64,000 bases of DNA from JAUIET01 sp045106985 (GTDB lineage: Bacteria; Pseudomonadota; Gammaproteobacteria; Pseudomonadales; JAUIET01), in assembly GCA_045106985.1 (NCBI GenBank), contig JBGCFQ010000009.1, forward strand, positions 186,001-250,000, given 5' to 3'. Made by a program: the position numbers and the translations under genes. Below the pieces are notes generated by a model. It saw only the letters and a list, made by a program, of their open reading frames with translations, ran no database searches and was not told the origin of the DNA. Shown in pieces: positions 16,651-26,193 of the stretch (its first letter is position 1; each line of letters starts with the position of its first letter).

Positions 16651-17697
16651 CTAGTGTGTTTCTAGATCACTGAATACGCTACCGACTTTAAATTTATCAG
16701 CCCGTGAATTAAGAACATCGGCGCTGGCCATCATTTTGGCACCGGCTAATTGTAAACGGGTCAACTCTACGACGCCTGAGCCGCAGGCTACTCGTAAGCC
16801 GGTCTTATCTGCGCTAGTGATGGTGCCGGCTGCGCAGCGTTCAATAATGTCATTTTCTAGAACGCTTTGGGCGCCGCCGAACTTAATGCGCTCACCATTC
16901 AAAAAACCGTGAGTTGTATAGCCTGAATAGAACGCACGAATTTTTCGCGCGACTGTGTCAGCGCTTTGCGACCAATCAATTAAGCATTCAACTTTATGTA
17001 TTTTGGCGGCGTAATTGGCCAGCGCCTCATCCTGAACTTCGGCCTTTAATCTTGCTTCAGCATCACCGTGTGACTTGCTGTCTTCTGGTGCGTACTGTTG
17101 CAGCGCCTCAACAATGCATTGCCCACCAAGTATTGCCAGTGCCTCTCGAACACTGTCTCCAGTGTCGCTGCCTTGCAGCTCAATAGAGCGCTTTAACACC
17201 ATAGGGCCGGTATCCAAGCCCTTTTCCATTTGCATAATCGTGACGCCAGTTTCAGTATCACCGTGTTCAATGGCGCGCTCAATGGGCGCAGCGCCTCGCC
17301 ATCTCGGCAATAGTGAGGCATGTATGTTGATGCAACCGAAGCGTGGCGTAGAAAGCACGGCTTCAGGTAACAAGAGCCCGTAGGCGGCAACCACCATAAT
17401 GTCTGCGTCGAGCCTGGCAAGCTCAGCGACGGTATCGGAATGTTTGAAATTTTGGGGTTGCAGCACAGGCAAACCATAATCCAAGGCGAGTGCCTTGACC
17501 GCGCTAGGGCTAAGCTTTTTACCCCGCCCCTTAGGCCGATCGGGTTGCGAGTATACCGCCACTACATTGCAATATCGGCTATTAATTAGCGCGTTTAGCG
17601 CTGTGGCTGCAAACTCTGGCGTTCCTGCAAAGACCACACGGAGTGTTGACGACGAACCTCTTCGAGCTTCTGCATCAGGAGATAGAGTATCGGGCAT
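16651..17697 (-). CDS. fmt: Methionyl-tRNA formyltransferase
   Basis: Formylates initiator Met-tRNA with 10-formyl-THF. 348 residues, about 30 longer than E. coli because of an 18-residue N-terminal extension rich in Ser, Asp and Arg before VVFAGTPEFAA; GTG or later starts were not clearly better. The formyl-transferase catalytic segment is CINIHASLLPRWRGAAPI and the downstream Asp is in METGVTI-like EHGDTETGVTIMQM. It follows def by 14 bp; def removes the formyl group that fmt adds. Confidence 0.96.
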   Translation of the reverse strand: MPDTLSPDAEARRGSSSTLRVVFAGTPEFAATALNALINSRYCNVVAVYSQPDRPKGRGKKLSPSAVKALALDYGLPVLQPQNFKHSDTVAELARLDADIMVVAAYGLLLPEAVLSTPRFGCINIHASLLPRWRGAAPIERAIEHGDTETGVTIMQMEKGLDTGPMVLKRSIELQGSDTGDSVREALAILGGQCIVEALQQYAPEDSKSHGDAEARLKAEVQDEALANYAAKIHKVECLIDWSQSADTVARKIRAFYSGYTTHGFLNGERIKFGGAQSVLENDIIERCAAGTITSADKTGLRVACGSGVVELTRLQLAGAKMMASADVLNSRADKFKVGSVFSDLETH

Positions 17698-17711
17698 TAG
17701 GCGTATCTGAT

Positions 17712-18212
17712 CTAAGCTTTCTTGCGTTTGGCTAATTGGCGGCGAATTCGTTGGCGTTTTAGCGACGACAGGTAATCAACAAATAGTTTGCCATTGAGGT
17801 GGTCCATTTCATGCTGAATGCACACGGCTAATAAGTCGTCGGGCTCTATCACGAATGGCTTGCCATCCTGACCCAGGGCGGTAACACGAACATTGGCTGG
17901 TCGTTTTACGGTGTCTTGAAAATCAGGTACTGATAAGCACCCTTCCTCATAGCTTCGCAAATCCGACCCTAACACTTCTATCGAAGGATTAATAAACACC
18001 AGCGGGGTGTCGCGGTCTTCTGAGACATCGATAACAATCAACCGTTCATGCACGTTTACTTGAGTCGCGGCCAAGCCTATTCCTGGAGCGTTGTACATGG
18101 TTTCCAACATGTCATCGGCTAGGCGCTGATGCCGGGCTGTGACCTCATCAATAGGTTTTGCCTTGGTACGTAGCCGAGGGTCGGGGAATTCGAGAATTTT
18201 TAATAGAGCCAT
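17712..18212 (-). CDS. def: Peptide deformylase
   Basis: Metallohydrolase that removes the N-formyl group from nascent proteins. 166 residues. The three family motifs are present: GIGLAATQV, EEGCLSVP (metal Cys) and QHEMDHLNG (HExxH-type metal site with catalytic Glu). First gene of the leftward unit def-fmt-rsmB-trkA-trkH. It is divergent from the LysM gene across a 219-bp gap. Confidence 0.97.
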   Translation of the reverse strand: MALLKILEFPDPRLRTKAKPIDEVTARHQRLADDMLETMYNAPGIGLAATQVNVHERLIVIDVSEDRDTPLVFINPSIEVLGSDLRSYEEGCLSVPDFQDTVKRPANVRVTALGQDGKPFVIEPDDLLAVCIQHEMDHLNGKLFVDYLSSLKRQRIRRQLAKRKKA

Positions 18213-18431
18213 TACTGATCAATAAACGAGGGTGCCAAGAAGTGCGCAATTGTGGCGTGATCTCGATCAAAAAAGTGATTTTTACCGAGCGCTTGGCTGT
18301 TGTTTAGCCAGCTAAGCACGACAGCGAAATTGCGCACACATGCTATAGTATAAAGGGTGTAACGGCGCCACGCGCGTAATTTTAGAAGGGTTTTCCGGCA
18401 ACGCTTAGTCAACAGCAGTGCCGATAAAGGT

Positions 18432-19469
18432 ATGGCAATGAAGAAAATACTGCTTTCGAGCATTCTTGGCATGTGGCTGCTGGGTCTAACGGCATTTGCC
18501 GAGGACGCAGTGTTACGCAATGGCCACCCCGATCAGCATGTTGTGGTAAAGGGCGATACATTGTGGGACATTTCCGGCACATTTTTGCGTGACGCGTGGA
18601 TGTGGCCAGAAATCTGGCAAGTGAACCCACAAATCGCCAACCCACATCTTATTTTTCCTGGCGACGTAATTAATCTGGTTTACCTCGATGGTAAGCCTCG
18701 TTTGCGAGTTACCCGCGGCGCTAACAGCAATACTGTGCGCATAACGCCAAAGATGCGCTTGTCGCCAGTTGATAATGCAATACCTGCTATACCTCTTGAA
18801 AAAATCAATGCTTTCCTAAGTAATAGCCGAATTGTTGAAGAGGGGGTGCTAGACGTCGCTCCCTATGTTATTGCTGGCTCACAGGGCCATTTAATAACGG
18901 CTGCGGGCGATGAATTGTTTGCCCGTGGCAGCTTCGCCGAAGACGATACGGCGTATGGAGTGTTTCGAAAGGGCGAGGTGTATCGCGACCCTGCGACAAA
19001 AGAGTTGCTGGGGATTTCTGCGCTGGACATTGGCGGCATCAAAAAACTGAATGTGGACGGCGATATTGGCCACTTTCAAATCAATAGAAGTAACGAAGAG
19101 ATACGAAATGAGGACCGCCTGCTGCCATCCGTTGAGCGTCGTGTAACGGCAACCTTTGTGCCCAGTGCGCCGAGTAAGGAAATAGATGGTTATATTGCGG
19201 CTGTAGAAGGCGGTGTAACCCAAGTTGGATTTATGGACATTGTGGTGCTGAATAGAGGCAGCCGAGATGGCCTGGAGGATGGCAATGTATTGGCCATTGA
19301 TCGATTGGGCGACCGAGTTCTTGACCAAATAGAGCGCGAATGGGTTCAATTACCCGATGAGCGTGCTGGCCTATTGATGGTTTTTCGAACATATGAAAAA
19401 ATGAGCTATGGACTTGTACTCCGCGCCACTCAACCTTTGAAGGTGATGGACCGGGTACACAACCCGTAG
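18432..19469 (+). CDS. LysM-domain periplasmic protein (TsaP-like)
   Basis: Exported peptidoglycan-binding protein. 345 residues: a signal peptide (residues 3-23, MKKILLSSILGMWLLGLTAF-A, cleavage before EDAV), then one LysM domain at about 36-83 (VVVKGDTLWDISGTFLRD), then a long beta-rich domain. The second ATG at 18438 is an equally good start. In Pseudomonas the gene in this place (beside def and dprA/tsaC) encodes the TsaP family, which anchors type IV pilus secretin rings to the cell wall; that function is by position and domain plan only. Confidence 0.85.
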   Translation: MAMKKILLSSILGMWLLGLTAFAEDAVLRNGHPDQHVVVKGDTLWDISGTFLRDAWMWPEIWQVNPQIANPHLIFPGDVINLVYLDGKPRLRVTRGANSNTVRITPKMRLSPVDNAIPAIPLEKINAFLSNSRIVEEGVLDVAPYVIAGSQGHLITAAGDELFARGSFAEDDTAYGVFRKGEVYRDPATKELLGISALDIGGIKKLNVDGDIGHFQINRSNEEIRNEDRLLPSVERRVTATFVPSAPSKEIDGYIAAVEGGVTQVGFMDIVVLNRGSRDGLEDGNVLAIDRLGDRVLDQIEREWVQLPDERAGLLMVFRTYEKMSYGLVLRATQPLKVMDRVHNP

Positions 19470-19552
19470 CAGCGGCAGAGCCTATAGCTCGCAGGCATCT
19501 CATAATCTGATTTGGTCACCCTCTGCTACCTTTCAAAGGGAAGGAGGCAAGG

Positions 19553-20698
19553 ATGGCCACCCCGCAGGAATGCGCTCAAAAGCAACACTCTGTTTTACTG
19601 TACATGGCATTGCAGCGTCTGCCGGGCCTTGGCCCGCAGCGTGAAGCACGGCTATTCACTCATTTCCCCACTCTTGACGCACTATTATCGGCTGATATCA
19701 ACGATTGGCACAGAGCTCGTTTGACAGCGGAAACCATCACTGGATTGCTAGAGATACGCCATAATCGAGAGCGCAGCCGCTGGGCTTTAGAGGCCCAGCC
19801 CGACTATGAAATTTGTCGGGAGCGAGACTGGCAGCTCATCAGTCAGGAATGCGCCGAGTACCCGGCCTACTTAAAGCAAGTGGCTAAACCTCCACCCTTA
19901 CTGTTTGTGTGGGGTAATGTAGCCAACTTATCAGCACCACTCATAGCAATGGTTGGCAGTCGCAAAGCAAGCAGGGCGGGTTTGGAAGCTGCTCGTTTGA
20001 TCGCAACACAGTTGGTTGCCCAAGGTAAAATTGTTTGCAGTGGTATGGCCTTAGGGGTTGATACCGCTTGCCATCAAGCTGCATTGGCTGCCGGTGGCAA
20101 AACAGTAGCCGTGTTAGGCAGCGGTTTGGCAAAATTATACCCTGCTCGAAATGAATCCTTGGCCCACGCTATTGCCGCACAAGGCTGTGTTGTTAGCGAA
20201 TTTCCACCCAATACCGGCCCCCATGCCGGTAACTTTCCGCAACGAAACAGAATAATCAGCGGTTTAAGCCAAGCTGTGGTCGTGGTCGAAGCGGCAAAAC
20301 GCAGCGGCTCATTGATAACAGCGCGATTTGCCCTGGAACAGAATCGAGAAGTTTTTGCGGTTCCTGGCTCGATTAATAACCCTCAGAGTAGCGGTTGCAA
20401 CGAGCTCATCAAACAAGGAGCCAGTCTGTTGACCAGCGCTGAGGATCTTCTTGCTGAGCTTGGTCCCGAAATACGGGCAAAAGAAAGCATAGAGACAACT
20501 AAGCAGACCGCAGATGACGACGCAGAAACAATACAGCTGGCACAGGTGTTGTTTGCCGTCGGCTTTGAGCCAACATCAATGGAGCTTATCATCGACAGCA
20601 CCGAGCATAATGCGGCGCAAGTTAGTGCTGCGTTATTGCAGTTGCAGCTCCTCGGTCGAGTTGAACAGCGTGGCGCAATGTACGCGCGTATTCGGTAG
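19553..20698 (+). CDS. dprA: DNA-processing protein DprA (Smf)
   Basis: Rossmann-fold protein that loads RecA on incoming single-stranded DNA during transformation. 381 residues with a strong GGAGG ribosome site. An N-terminal helical/SAM-like part (about 1-70) precedes the DprA fold with MVGSRKASRAG, CSGMALGVDTACHQAAL, SEFPPNTGPHAGNFPQRNR and GSLITARFALEQNREVFA. The C-terminal winged helix (about 315-381) is present. comM, another competence-linked gene, is in this window at 54.2 kb. Confidence 0.96.
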   Translation: MATPQECAQKQHSVLLYMALQRLPGLGPQREARLFTHFPTLDALLSADINDWHRARLTAETITGLLEIRHNRERSRWALEAQPDYEICRERDWQLISQECAEYPAYLKQVAKPPPLLFVWGNVANLSAPLIAMVGSRKASRAGLEAARLIATQLVAQGKIVCSGMALGVDTACHQAALAAGGKTVAVLGSGLAKLYPARNESLAHAIAAQGCVVSEFPPNTGPHAGNFPQRNRIISGLSQAVVVVEAAKRSGSLITARFALEQNREVFAVPGSINNPQSSGCNELIKQGASLLTSAEDLLAELGPEIRAKESIETTKQTADDDAETIQLAQVLFAVGFEPTSMELIIDSTEHNAAQVSAALLQLQLLGRVEQRGAMYARIR

Positions 20699-20771
20699 AG
20701 GATACTTGCGCCGCGGCCTAAGTTACGGTAATTTCGCCGCCTTTCCTTCAGAGACCGAAGAGTAGATAAAC

Positions 20772-21287
20772 ATGAGTACACCTTTTGTAGCGATTTTAAT
20801 GGGTTCAGATTCTGATTTACCCGTCATGGAAGCCAGTTTTGATGTGTTGGACAAGCTAGGCCTTCGATTTGAGGCAAGAGTGCTGTCAGCACACAGAACG
20901 CCAGTGCAAGCAAAAGCGTTCGTGCAAGATGCTGAAGAACGTGGCTGCCAGGTATTTATTGCTGCTGCGGGCATGGCTGCTCATTTGGCCGGTGCTGTTG
21001 CAGCCAATACCGTTAAGCCCGTGCTGGGTGTGCCGCTTTCGGCCAGTCTCGACGGGCTGGACGCTTTATTGTCCACTGTACAAATGCCCCCAGGCATACC
21101 AGTCGGTTCTCTAGCTATTGGCAAAGCCGGTGCAAAAAATGCTGCGTATCTGGCCGCTCAAATTGTGTCCTTGGTTGATTCTGACTTGGCTAAACGCGTC
21201 CGTGATGAGCGCGCAGACAACACGACTGACGTGCTGGCTAAAGATGCTAAATTGCAGGAGCAATTGGCGGCACGCGGCAACGGTTAA
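20772..21287 (+). CDS. purE: N5-carboxyaminoimidazole ribonucleotide mutase
   Basis: Class I PurE of purine synthesis, converting N5-CAIR to CAIR. 171 residues. Substrate loop MGSDSDLPVME (residues 10-20), SAHRTP with the catalytic His, and the GMAAHLAGAVAA helix are all present. purK, the usual operon partner, does not follow; the next gene is tsaC. It starts 73 bp after dprA. Confidence 0.96.
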   Translation: MSTPFVAILMGSDSDLPVMEASFDVLDKLGLRFEARVLSAHRTPVQAKAFVQDAEERGCQVFIAAAGMAAHLAGAVAANTVKPVLGVPLSASLDGLDALLSTVQMPPGIPVGSLAIGKAGAKNAAYLAAQIVSLVDSDLAKRVRDERADNTTDVLAKDAKLQEQLAARGNG

Positions 21288-21328
21288 CATCTCCGGCTGC
21301 TCCTTACTATTTCTTTCGGTTCTTTGGT

Positions 21329-21916
21329 GTGAGCAGCGCGGCCTTTGTTAGCTCATTTCGGCTAAGGCTAGCCAGTGACACTCTGCATTCTGGAGGGGTA
21401 CTGGCCTACCCGACTGAGGCTATTTGGGGCCTGGGTTGCGACCCCGATAACACATCGGCACTGAAGCGGCTGATTCAGCTAAAGCGGCGGGATGTTGGCA
21501 AGGGTTTAATTCTGGTTGCCGCTAGCGCTGACCAGCTCGAACCATACATACAAGCTATGAGTGAAGCCCAGAAGCAGCTGCTAGCCACTGATTTCGGTCA
21601 TGCGGTAAGCTGGGTTGTTCCGGCGACAGCCCACACAAACCCCTTGCTAACTGGCGGTAGACAAACGCTTTGCGTGCGAGTGAGTACTCACCCCGTAGTA
21701 TCTGGCTTATGTGAAGAGTTTGGTGCACCGATAGTCTCTACCTCAGCTAATAGAAGTGGTCTCTCAGCCAGCAAAACACTGTTCTCAGCCCGTAAAGCCT
21801 TTGGCGATTCGGTAGATTATTACTTGGCCGGCGCCACAGGGGGCGCGCGTCATGCGAGTGAGATACGTGATCTTAATAGCGGTGCTACCATACGAAGCGT
21901 GCCAAAGGCAGGTTAG
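21329..21916 (+). CDS. tsaC: Threonylcarbamoyl-AMP synthase TsaC (YrdC)
   Basis: Makes threonylcarbamoyl-AMP from Thr, bicarbonate and ATP for the t6A37 modification of tRNAs. 195 residues, GTG start 42 bp after purE. The YrdC fold shows AYPTEAIWGLGCDP (substrate pocket), KRRDVGKGLILVA and the PIVSTSANRSG loop. The length is that of the short TsaC form without the Sua5 domain. It sits between purE and hemF as in Pseudomonas relatives. Confidence 0.95.
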   Translation: MSSAAFVSSFRLRLASDTLHSGGVLAYPTEAIWGLGCDPDNTSALKRLIQLKRRDVGKGLILVAASADQLEPYIQAMSEAQKQLLATDFGHAVSWVVPATAHTNPLLTGGRQTLCVRVSTHPVVSGLCEEFGAPIVSTSANRSGLSASKTLFSARKAFGDSVDYYLAGATGGARHASEIRDLNSGATIRSVPKAG

Positions 21917-21946
21917 GTCGACTCTCAATAGGCACCCTGAATCAAT

Positions 21947-22864
21947 ATGAATAAACACAAAGTTCGAGATTACCTGATTGCTATGCAGCAAGGCATTAGC
22001 GATGCATTGTTGCAGCGAGACCCCGGCGCCAGCTATGTGCAAGATCAATGGCAGCGCCCGGAAGGCGGGGGTGGTGAAAGTCGAGTGTTCAGCGATGGCG
22101 CCGTATTTGAGAAAGCAGGTGTTAACTTCTCGCATATTATGGGTAGCGAACTGCCTGCCACGGCCAGCCAACGCAGGGAAAATATAGCAGGCCGGCGCTA
22201 TGAGGCGATGGGGGTGTCGCTAGTGATTCACCCTCTAAATCCGTACGCACCTACCAGTCACGCTAACGTGCGATTTTTTGTCGCAGAAGACGATGGCGAA
22301 GAGCCCGTATGGTGGTTTGGGGGAGGATATGATCTTACTCCTTATTATGGTTTTGTTGAGGATTGCCATCACTGGCACAGTACCGCCAAAAAAGCCTGTG
22401 ACCCCTATGGCTCCGAGCGTTACCCACACTATAAGAAATGGTGCGATGAATACTTTTATGTGAAGCATCGCAAAGAGGCGCGAGGGATTGGGGGATTGTT
22501 TTTTGATGACCTAGATGGTGATTTCGATGAATGCCTGTCGTTCCTGCAAAGCGTAGGGGATAGCTTCCTTGAGGCTTACTTGCCCATATTGGATCGCCGT
22601 ACTTCAATGCCCTGGTCTGACCGTGAGCGTCAATTTCAGTTGTACCGGCGTGGGCGCTATGTTGAATTTAATTTAGTGCATGATCGCGGCACTTTGTTTG
22701 GATTGCAGAGTAATGGTCGAATAGAAAGCATACTGATGTCGATGCCACCGCTTGTGCGATGGGAATACGCGTACCAACCTGAAGCCGGGTCGTCAGAGGC
22801 CAGTCTTTATCGCGATTTTCTGCCGCCGCGCGATTGGCTAGACAGCACCGATGTGCAGCCTTAA
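21947..22864 (+). CDS. hemF: Oxygen-dependent coproporphyrinogen III oxidase
   Basis: Uses O2 to decarboxylate coproporphyrinogen III in heme synthesis. 305 residues, the family length. Diagnostic stretches are GGGGESRVFSDG near residue 45, GGGYDLTPYYGF and YVEFNLVHDRGTLFGLQSNG. Its stop overlaps the aroE start (TAATG), so the two are translationally coupled. Presence of the aerobic enzyme fits the oxidase locus downstream. Confidence 0.97.
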   Translation: MNKHKVRDYLIAMQQGISDALLQRDPGASYVQDQWQRPEGGGGESRVFSDGAVFEKAGVNFSHIMGSELPATASQRRENIAGRRYEAMGVSLVIHPLNPYAPTSHANVRFFVAEDDGEEPVWWFGGGYDLTPYYGFVEDCHHWHSTAKKACDPYGSERYPHYKKWCDEYFYVKHRKEARGIGGLFFDDLDGDFDECLSFLQSVGDSFLEAYLPILDRRTSMPWSDRERQFQLYRRGRYVEFNLVHDRGTLFGLQSNGRIESILMSMPPLVRWEYAYQPEAGSSEASLYRDFLPPRDWLDSTDVQP

Positions 22865-23691
22865 TGGATAACTATGCGGTATTCGGCAACCCCATCGCGC
22901 ACAGTAAATCGCCACTGATACACCGCTTATTCGCGGAACAAACGGATCAGTCGCTCTCATACCAGGCGCAACACGTAGAATTGGGCAATTTTGCGCGTGA
23001 TGTTGCTGAGTATTTCGCAGCTGGTGGCTTGGGCATTAACATCACTGTGCCGTTTAAAGGCCAGGCATGGAAGGCTGTTGATGATTGCAGTCTAGGCGCC
23101 AGCAAGGCGAAAGCCGTCAACACGATTAAAAAACTAGAGAACGGCGACCTGTTTGGTGCCAACACAGACGGCATCGGCTTGTGTAATGACCTGCAAAATA
23201 ACTTGAATTGGCCAATACACAATCAGCGAATCCTGGTTATTGGTGCGGGTGGTGCTGCCCGTGGCGTGCTCATGCCGCTGCTTAATTGCCAGCCTGAGTT
23301 GCTGGCCATAAGCAATCGGACAATGGAAAAAGCCCGCAGCCTTGCTGTAGATTTTGAAGACAGTGGCGCTATCTCGGCGCTTGACCACCATCAATTAAAA
23401 CGGGAGCAGTTTGACCTGGTAATCAATGCCAGTTCAACGAGCCTAACCGGAGAGTTACCGCAGGTCCCTGCCAGTGTATGGAGCGAACGAACGCGCGCGT
23501 ATGACATGTTTTACGGCAGCGCAGACACGGTTTTCGTCCGCTGGGCAAAAGAACACAAGGTAGCAACGGCGGCCGACGGTTTGGGCATGCTCGTTGAGCA
23601 AGCCGCCGAAGCGTTTGAACTTTGGCGCGGAGTGCGCCCTGTAACGACCGGCGTTATTCAGGTACTAAGAGAAACGCTAGCCTCTTCTTAA
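22864..23691 (+). CDS. aroE: Shikimate 5-dehydrogenase
   Basis: NADP-dependent reduction of 3-dehydroshikimate. The chosen ATG overlaps the last base of the hemF stop and gives 275 residues starting MDNYAVFGNPIAHSKSP, the exact family N terminus with the substrate Ser residues; a longer frame from 22834 is not needed. NITVPFK carries the catalytic Lys, NTDGIG the Asp, and GAGGAARGV is the NADP loop. Confidence 0.97.
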   Translation: MDNYAVFGNPIAHSKSPLIHRLFAEQTDQSLSYQAQHVELGNFARDVAEYFAAGGLGINITVPFKGQAWKAVDDCSLGASKAKAVNTIKKLENGDLFGANTDGIGLCNDLQNNLNWPIHNQRILVIGAGGAARGVLMPLLNCQPELLAISNRTMEKARSLAVDFEDSGAISALDHHQLKREQFDLVINASSTSLTGELPQVPASVWSERTRAYDMFYGSADTVFVRWAKEHKVATAADGLGMLVEQAAEAFELWRGVRPVTTGVIQVLRETLASS

Positions 23692-23704
23692 CTCTAACCT
23701 CTTC

Positions 23705-24250
23705 CTAATAGCCGCAGCCAATATCTGCAATATGCTGGTTTTTAAGTTTTACGTAGTTATTAGCGCTGTAACTGAAAAACTCCCGCTCGCGTTCGCTTAA
23801 TTCGCGCACTTGTTTAGCGGGGCTGCCACGGTACAAGTGGCCACTTTCCAGTGTTTTACCTGGCGCCACCACACTGCCAGCCGCGATGATAACGTCTGAC
23901 TCAATGTTGGCGTTGTCCATCACAATGGCGCCCATTCCAACCAACACGCGATCGGCCAATGTACAGCCGTGCAAGGTGACAGAATGGCCGACAATGCACT
24001 CCGAGCCTATCTGCAATGGAAACCCGTCCGGGTTGAACGGACCTGCATGGGTGGCGTGCAATACCGAGTTATCCTGAATGCTGGTGCGCTCTCCGATGCG
24101 AATGCTGTGCACATCTCCGCGTACAACCGCCATTGGCCAAACCGAAGAGTCGGCGCCAATCTCTACATCACCTAACACTAAGGCTGTTGGGTCCACAAAT
24201 ACGCCGTTAGCCAGTTTTGGCTCTAGGCCCGCGAATGTTCGTATGCTCAT
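23705..24250 (-). CDS. Gamma-class carbonic anhydrase-like protein (YrdA family)
   Basis: Left-handed beta-helix hexapeptide protein, 181 residues. Metal-ligand candidates of the gamma-CA fold are conserved: H in SVLHATH and two in VGHSVTLHG. Repeats such as LGDVEIGADSSVWP and GMGAIVMDNANIESDVII mark the helix turns. In relatives this gene neighbours aroE/hemF. Many YrdA proteins lack measurable CA activity, so the enzymatic role is open. Confidence 0.92.
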   Translation of the reverse strand: MSIRTFAGLEPKLANGVFVDPTALVLGDVEIGADSSVWPMAVVRGDVHSIRIGERTSIQDNSVLHATHAGPFNPDGFPLQIGSECIVGHSVTLHGCTLADRVLVGMGAIVMDNANIESDVIIAAGSVVAPGKTLESGHLYRGSPAKQVRELSEREREFFSYSANNYVKLKNQHIADIGCGY

Positions 24251-24304
24251 TGATAACTTGCCCCTGGGTCACAGGCCGAATATTATCGTCTGCAGAGGAA
24301 TAAT

Positions 24305-24541
24305 ATGCCACAGCAAAAACGATTCATAGCTGGCGCCACGTGCCCAGCATGCAAGCAGCTAGACAAAACGATTATGTACTCGATAGATCAGCAAACGGTG
24401 CGAGAGTGTGTAAGCTGTGGGCATCTTGAGTCTTTGGATGAGCTTGGAAAGCAGCAGGAGCTGCAAACGCGTGTTACTGGCGAAATGGCTGAAGAGGACG
24501 TGTCGGCTGTGCAGATTATTGACCCTCGTACACTGCACTAG
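24305..24541 (+). CDS. yheV: YheV-family zinc-ribbon protein
   Basis: Small probable metal-binding protein, 78 residues, matching E. coli YheV from the start (KRFIAGATCPACKQ). Two CxxC pairs, CPAC (about 14-17) and CVSC (about 36-39), form a zinc ribbon, followed by GHLESLDE. Ribosome site AGAGGA lies 5-6 nt before the ATG. Function of the family is not known to me. Confidence 0.88.
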   Translation: MPQQKRFIAGATCPACKQLDKTIMYSIDQQTVRECVSCGHLESLDELGKQQELQTRVTGEMAEEDVSAVQIIDPRTLH

Positions 24542-24566
24542 AAACTGGGCTTTTGTGCCATAACTC

Positions 24567-24707
24567 GCGCGACTGGCACAGCCTTTCCTTGCCTGGCTTG
24601 GGCCTTCCAGGCTACCCTCGTTCACAAAAGTAGCCTCGCAATGGCGAGTCTATTTTATACTCTCGGCCTACGCTTTTTACATTCAGTAAAGGCTGCGCCA
24701 GTCGCGC
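24567..24707. repeat. Long palindromic element, copy 2
   Basis: Arms 24567-24589 and 24685-24707 are inverted repeats matching at 21 of 23 positions, separated by 95 bp; copy 1 at 5758-5902 has 26-bp arms separated by 93 bp. Both carry cagcctt / aaggctg at the same place in their arms. Its loop contains 24625-24650, the exact reverse complement of 6070-6095, and a smaller hairpin (gcctgg...ccaggc, 24591-24612). Confidence 0.6.
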
Positions 24708-24787
24708 TGGAACAAGCGAGTAAACCGAATATCGCTGAAAGTCATTGCGCCCTAAAGGAGATCATCAAAAGAAAGTTTTTTGAGAAT

Positions 24788-24820
24788 GAGGGTATGGTGA
24801 AGCCATTCGGATGCGGAGCG
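24788..24820. repeat. Dispersed repeat block (same strand as 6101-6133)
   Basis: Matches 6101-6133 at all but two positions, with core tatggtgaagccattcgga followed by gcggagcg. It lies 81 bp after palindromic element copy 2, whereas at the first locus the block lies about 200 bp after copy 1. Confidence 0.7.
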
Positions 24821-24882
24821 CCCGCGCCACGAAGCAAAAATACAATAATATTGGGGGGGATGATTTCAAGAACACCCCAACC

Positions 24883-26157
24883 TCAAGCCACCCAAACCCC
24901 TCTACGAGAATAAACCCAGTAATACACCCCCAAAGTCACCCCCCGAAACGCGTTAAACACCAAAAACGCCATCCAAAGCCCATGATTGCCCATCCCTTGG
25001 CTCACATACCACAAAGGCAAAAACACCAACAGTGTGCAGGCCAGCATGCTGTTGCGCATTGCTTTGGTCTGCGCAGCTCCAATAAATACACCGTCGAACA
25101 AATAACACCAAACTGCCGCAAGAGGTAGGGCAAGTAGCCAGTAGAAGTACAGAGTCAATTCTTGCTGCACTGCTTCTATGCTGCTGTATTGATAAACAAT
25201 CAAATCCCGGCCCAGCAGCAGCAGCAGCGTAATCATTAAGCTTGTACCTAGGCACCACCAAAGGCAGGCCTTAACGGTTGCATGAAATTGCTTGATATCT
25301 CGTCGGCCAATGGCAAAACCGCAAAGACTCTCGGCGGCATGAGCGAACCCATCCAGGGCAAAAGCTGAGAGCAGAACAAGCTGCAACAAAATGGCATTGG
25401 CTGCCAGAGTGAGGTCGCCTTGTTGCGCGCCTTTAGCAGAGAGAAACAGAAAGCAGAATAATAGGCAAAAGGTACGGAGCATCAGGTCTCCGTTCATTTT
25501 GAGCAGCCTAAGAATGGCGCCAGTATCAAACAGTAGGATGAATCCAGGCCATCGGCTACCTTTTATAGAGCGGTAGTGACGGATGAAAACACCTACCGCT
25601 ATCGTACAGCCAGCGTACTCGGCAATCACCGTTGCCCATGCTGCCCCGTCACTCTTGAGGCCGAGTAACATAATAAACACCAGGTCCAATACTATATTCA
25701 AGCTGTTGGTGGTAATCAGTATTAGCATTACGGCTCGCGTGTTCTGTATACCAATCAACCAGCCGGTTAGGCAATACGTTAGTAAAACGGCGGGAAGGCT
25801 GTAAAAGCGAATGCCGCTATAGCTTTTGGCTAAGCCATCTACCGTAGGGCTGGCGTCCACAAAGCCTAATGCCGCGCCCAGTATCAGCGGTCGAAGAGCG
25901 AATAAAACAAGCGATAGCAAAATGCTTAGCAGCATTGCCCTATAAAGGGTGGTTTGAATAGCGGCTGAGCTGTCAGCGCCGTGTTGCTGAGCGGTGAGCC
26001 CCGTTGTGCTGGTGCGCAAAAAAGAAAAGGTCCACAGCACCATGGCCATAATGCTGCTGCCAACGGATACAGCGCCAAGATAAAAAGCATCATCAAGGTG
26101 GCCTAATATTGCGGTATCCGCTATACCCAACAAAGGGATGCTGATATTTGACAGCAT
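24883..26157 (-). CDS. MATE-family efflux transporter (DinF-like)
   Basis: Cation-coupled multidrug/organic exporter with about 12 membrane helices, 424 residues from the first standard ATG. The N-terminal pattern SNISIPLLGIADTAILGHL and FLRTSTTGLTAQ match the DinF branch. The conserved first helix continues upstream of this ATG as RIWSLAWPLM, and the frame stays open to a stop at 26208 with no ATG, GTG or TTG; a CTG at 26193, 7 nt after GAGAG, could be the true start (436 residues). Substrate cannot be predicted. Monocistronic, divergent from the oxidase operon. Confidence 0.9.
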   Translation of the reverse strand: MLSNISIPLLGIADTAILGHLDDAFYLGAVSVGSSIMAMVLWTFSFLRTSTTGLTAQQHGADSSAAIQTTLYRAMLLSILLSLVLFALRPLILGAALGFVDASPTVDGLAKSYSGIRFYSLPAVLLTYCLTGWLIGIQNTRAVMLILITTNSLNIVLDLVFIMLLGLKSDGAAWATVIAEYAGCTIAVGVFIRHYRSIKGSRWPGFILLFDTGAILRLLKMNGDLMLRTFCLLFCFLFLSAKGAQQGDLTLAANAILLQLVLLSAFALDGFAHAAESLCGFAIGRRDIKQFHATVKACLWWCLGTSLMITLLLLLGRDLIVYQYSSIEAVQQELTLYFYWLLALPLAAVWCYLFDGVFIGAAQTKAMRNSMLACTLLVFLPLWYVSQGMGNHGLWMAFLVFNAFRGVTLGVYYWVYSRRGVWVA

Positions 26158-26193
26158 CAGAGGCCAGGCTAATGACCAAATTCTAAGGTTCAG

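Larger units (their letters stand above)
24542..24882. other. Gene-free interval between convergent yheV and MATE gene
   Basis: 341 bp without a credible gene, almost filled by repeat modules: a long inverted repeat (24567-24707), a smaller one (24550-24557 with 24623-24630) and two blocks also found at 6.1 kb (24625-24650 and 24788-24820). No terminator with a T tract is obvious after yheV. Confidence 0.7.

Noticed and set aside
18212..18520. Minus-strand open frame of 102 codons upstream of def
   Set aside because: Overlaps the start and signal peptide of the LysM gene and has no family features; shadow frame.
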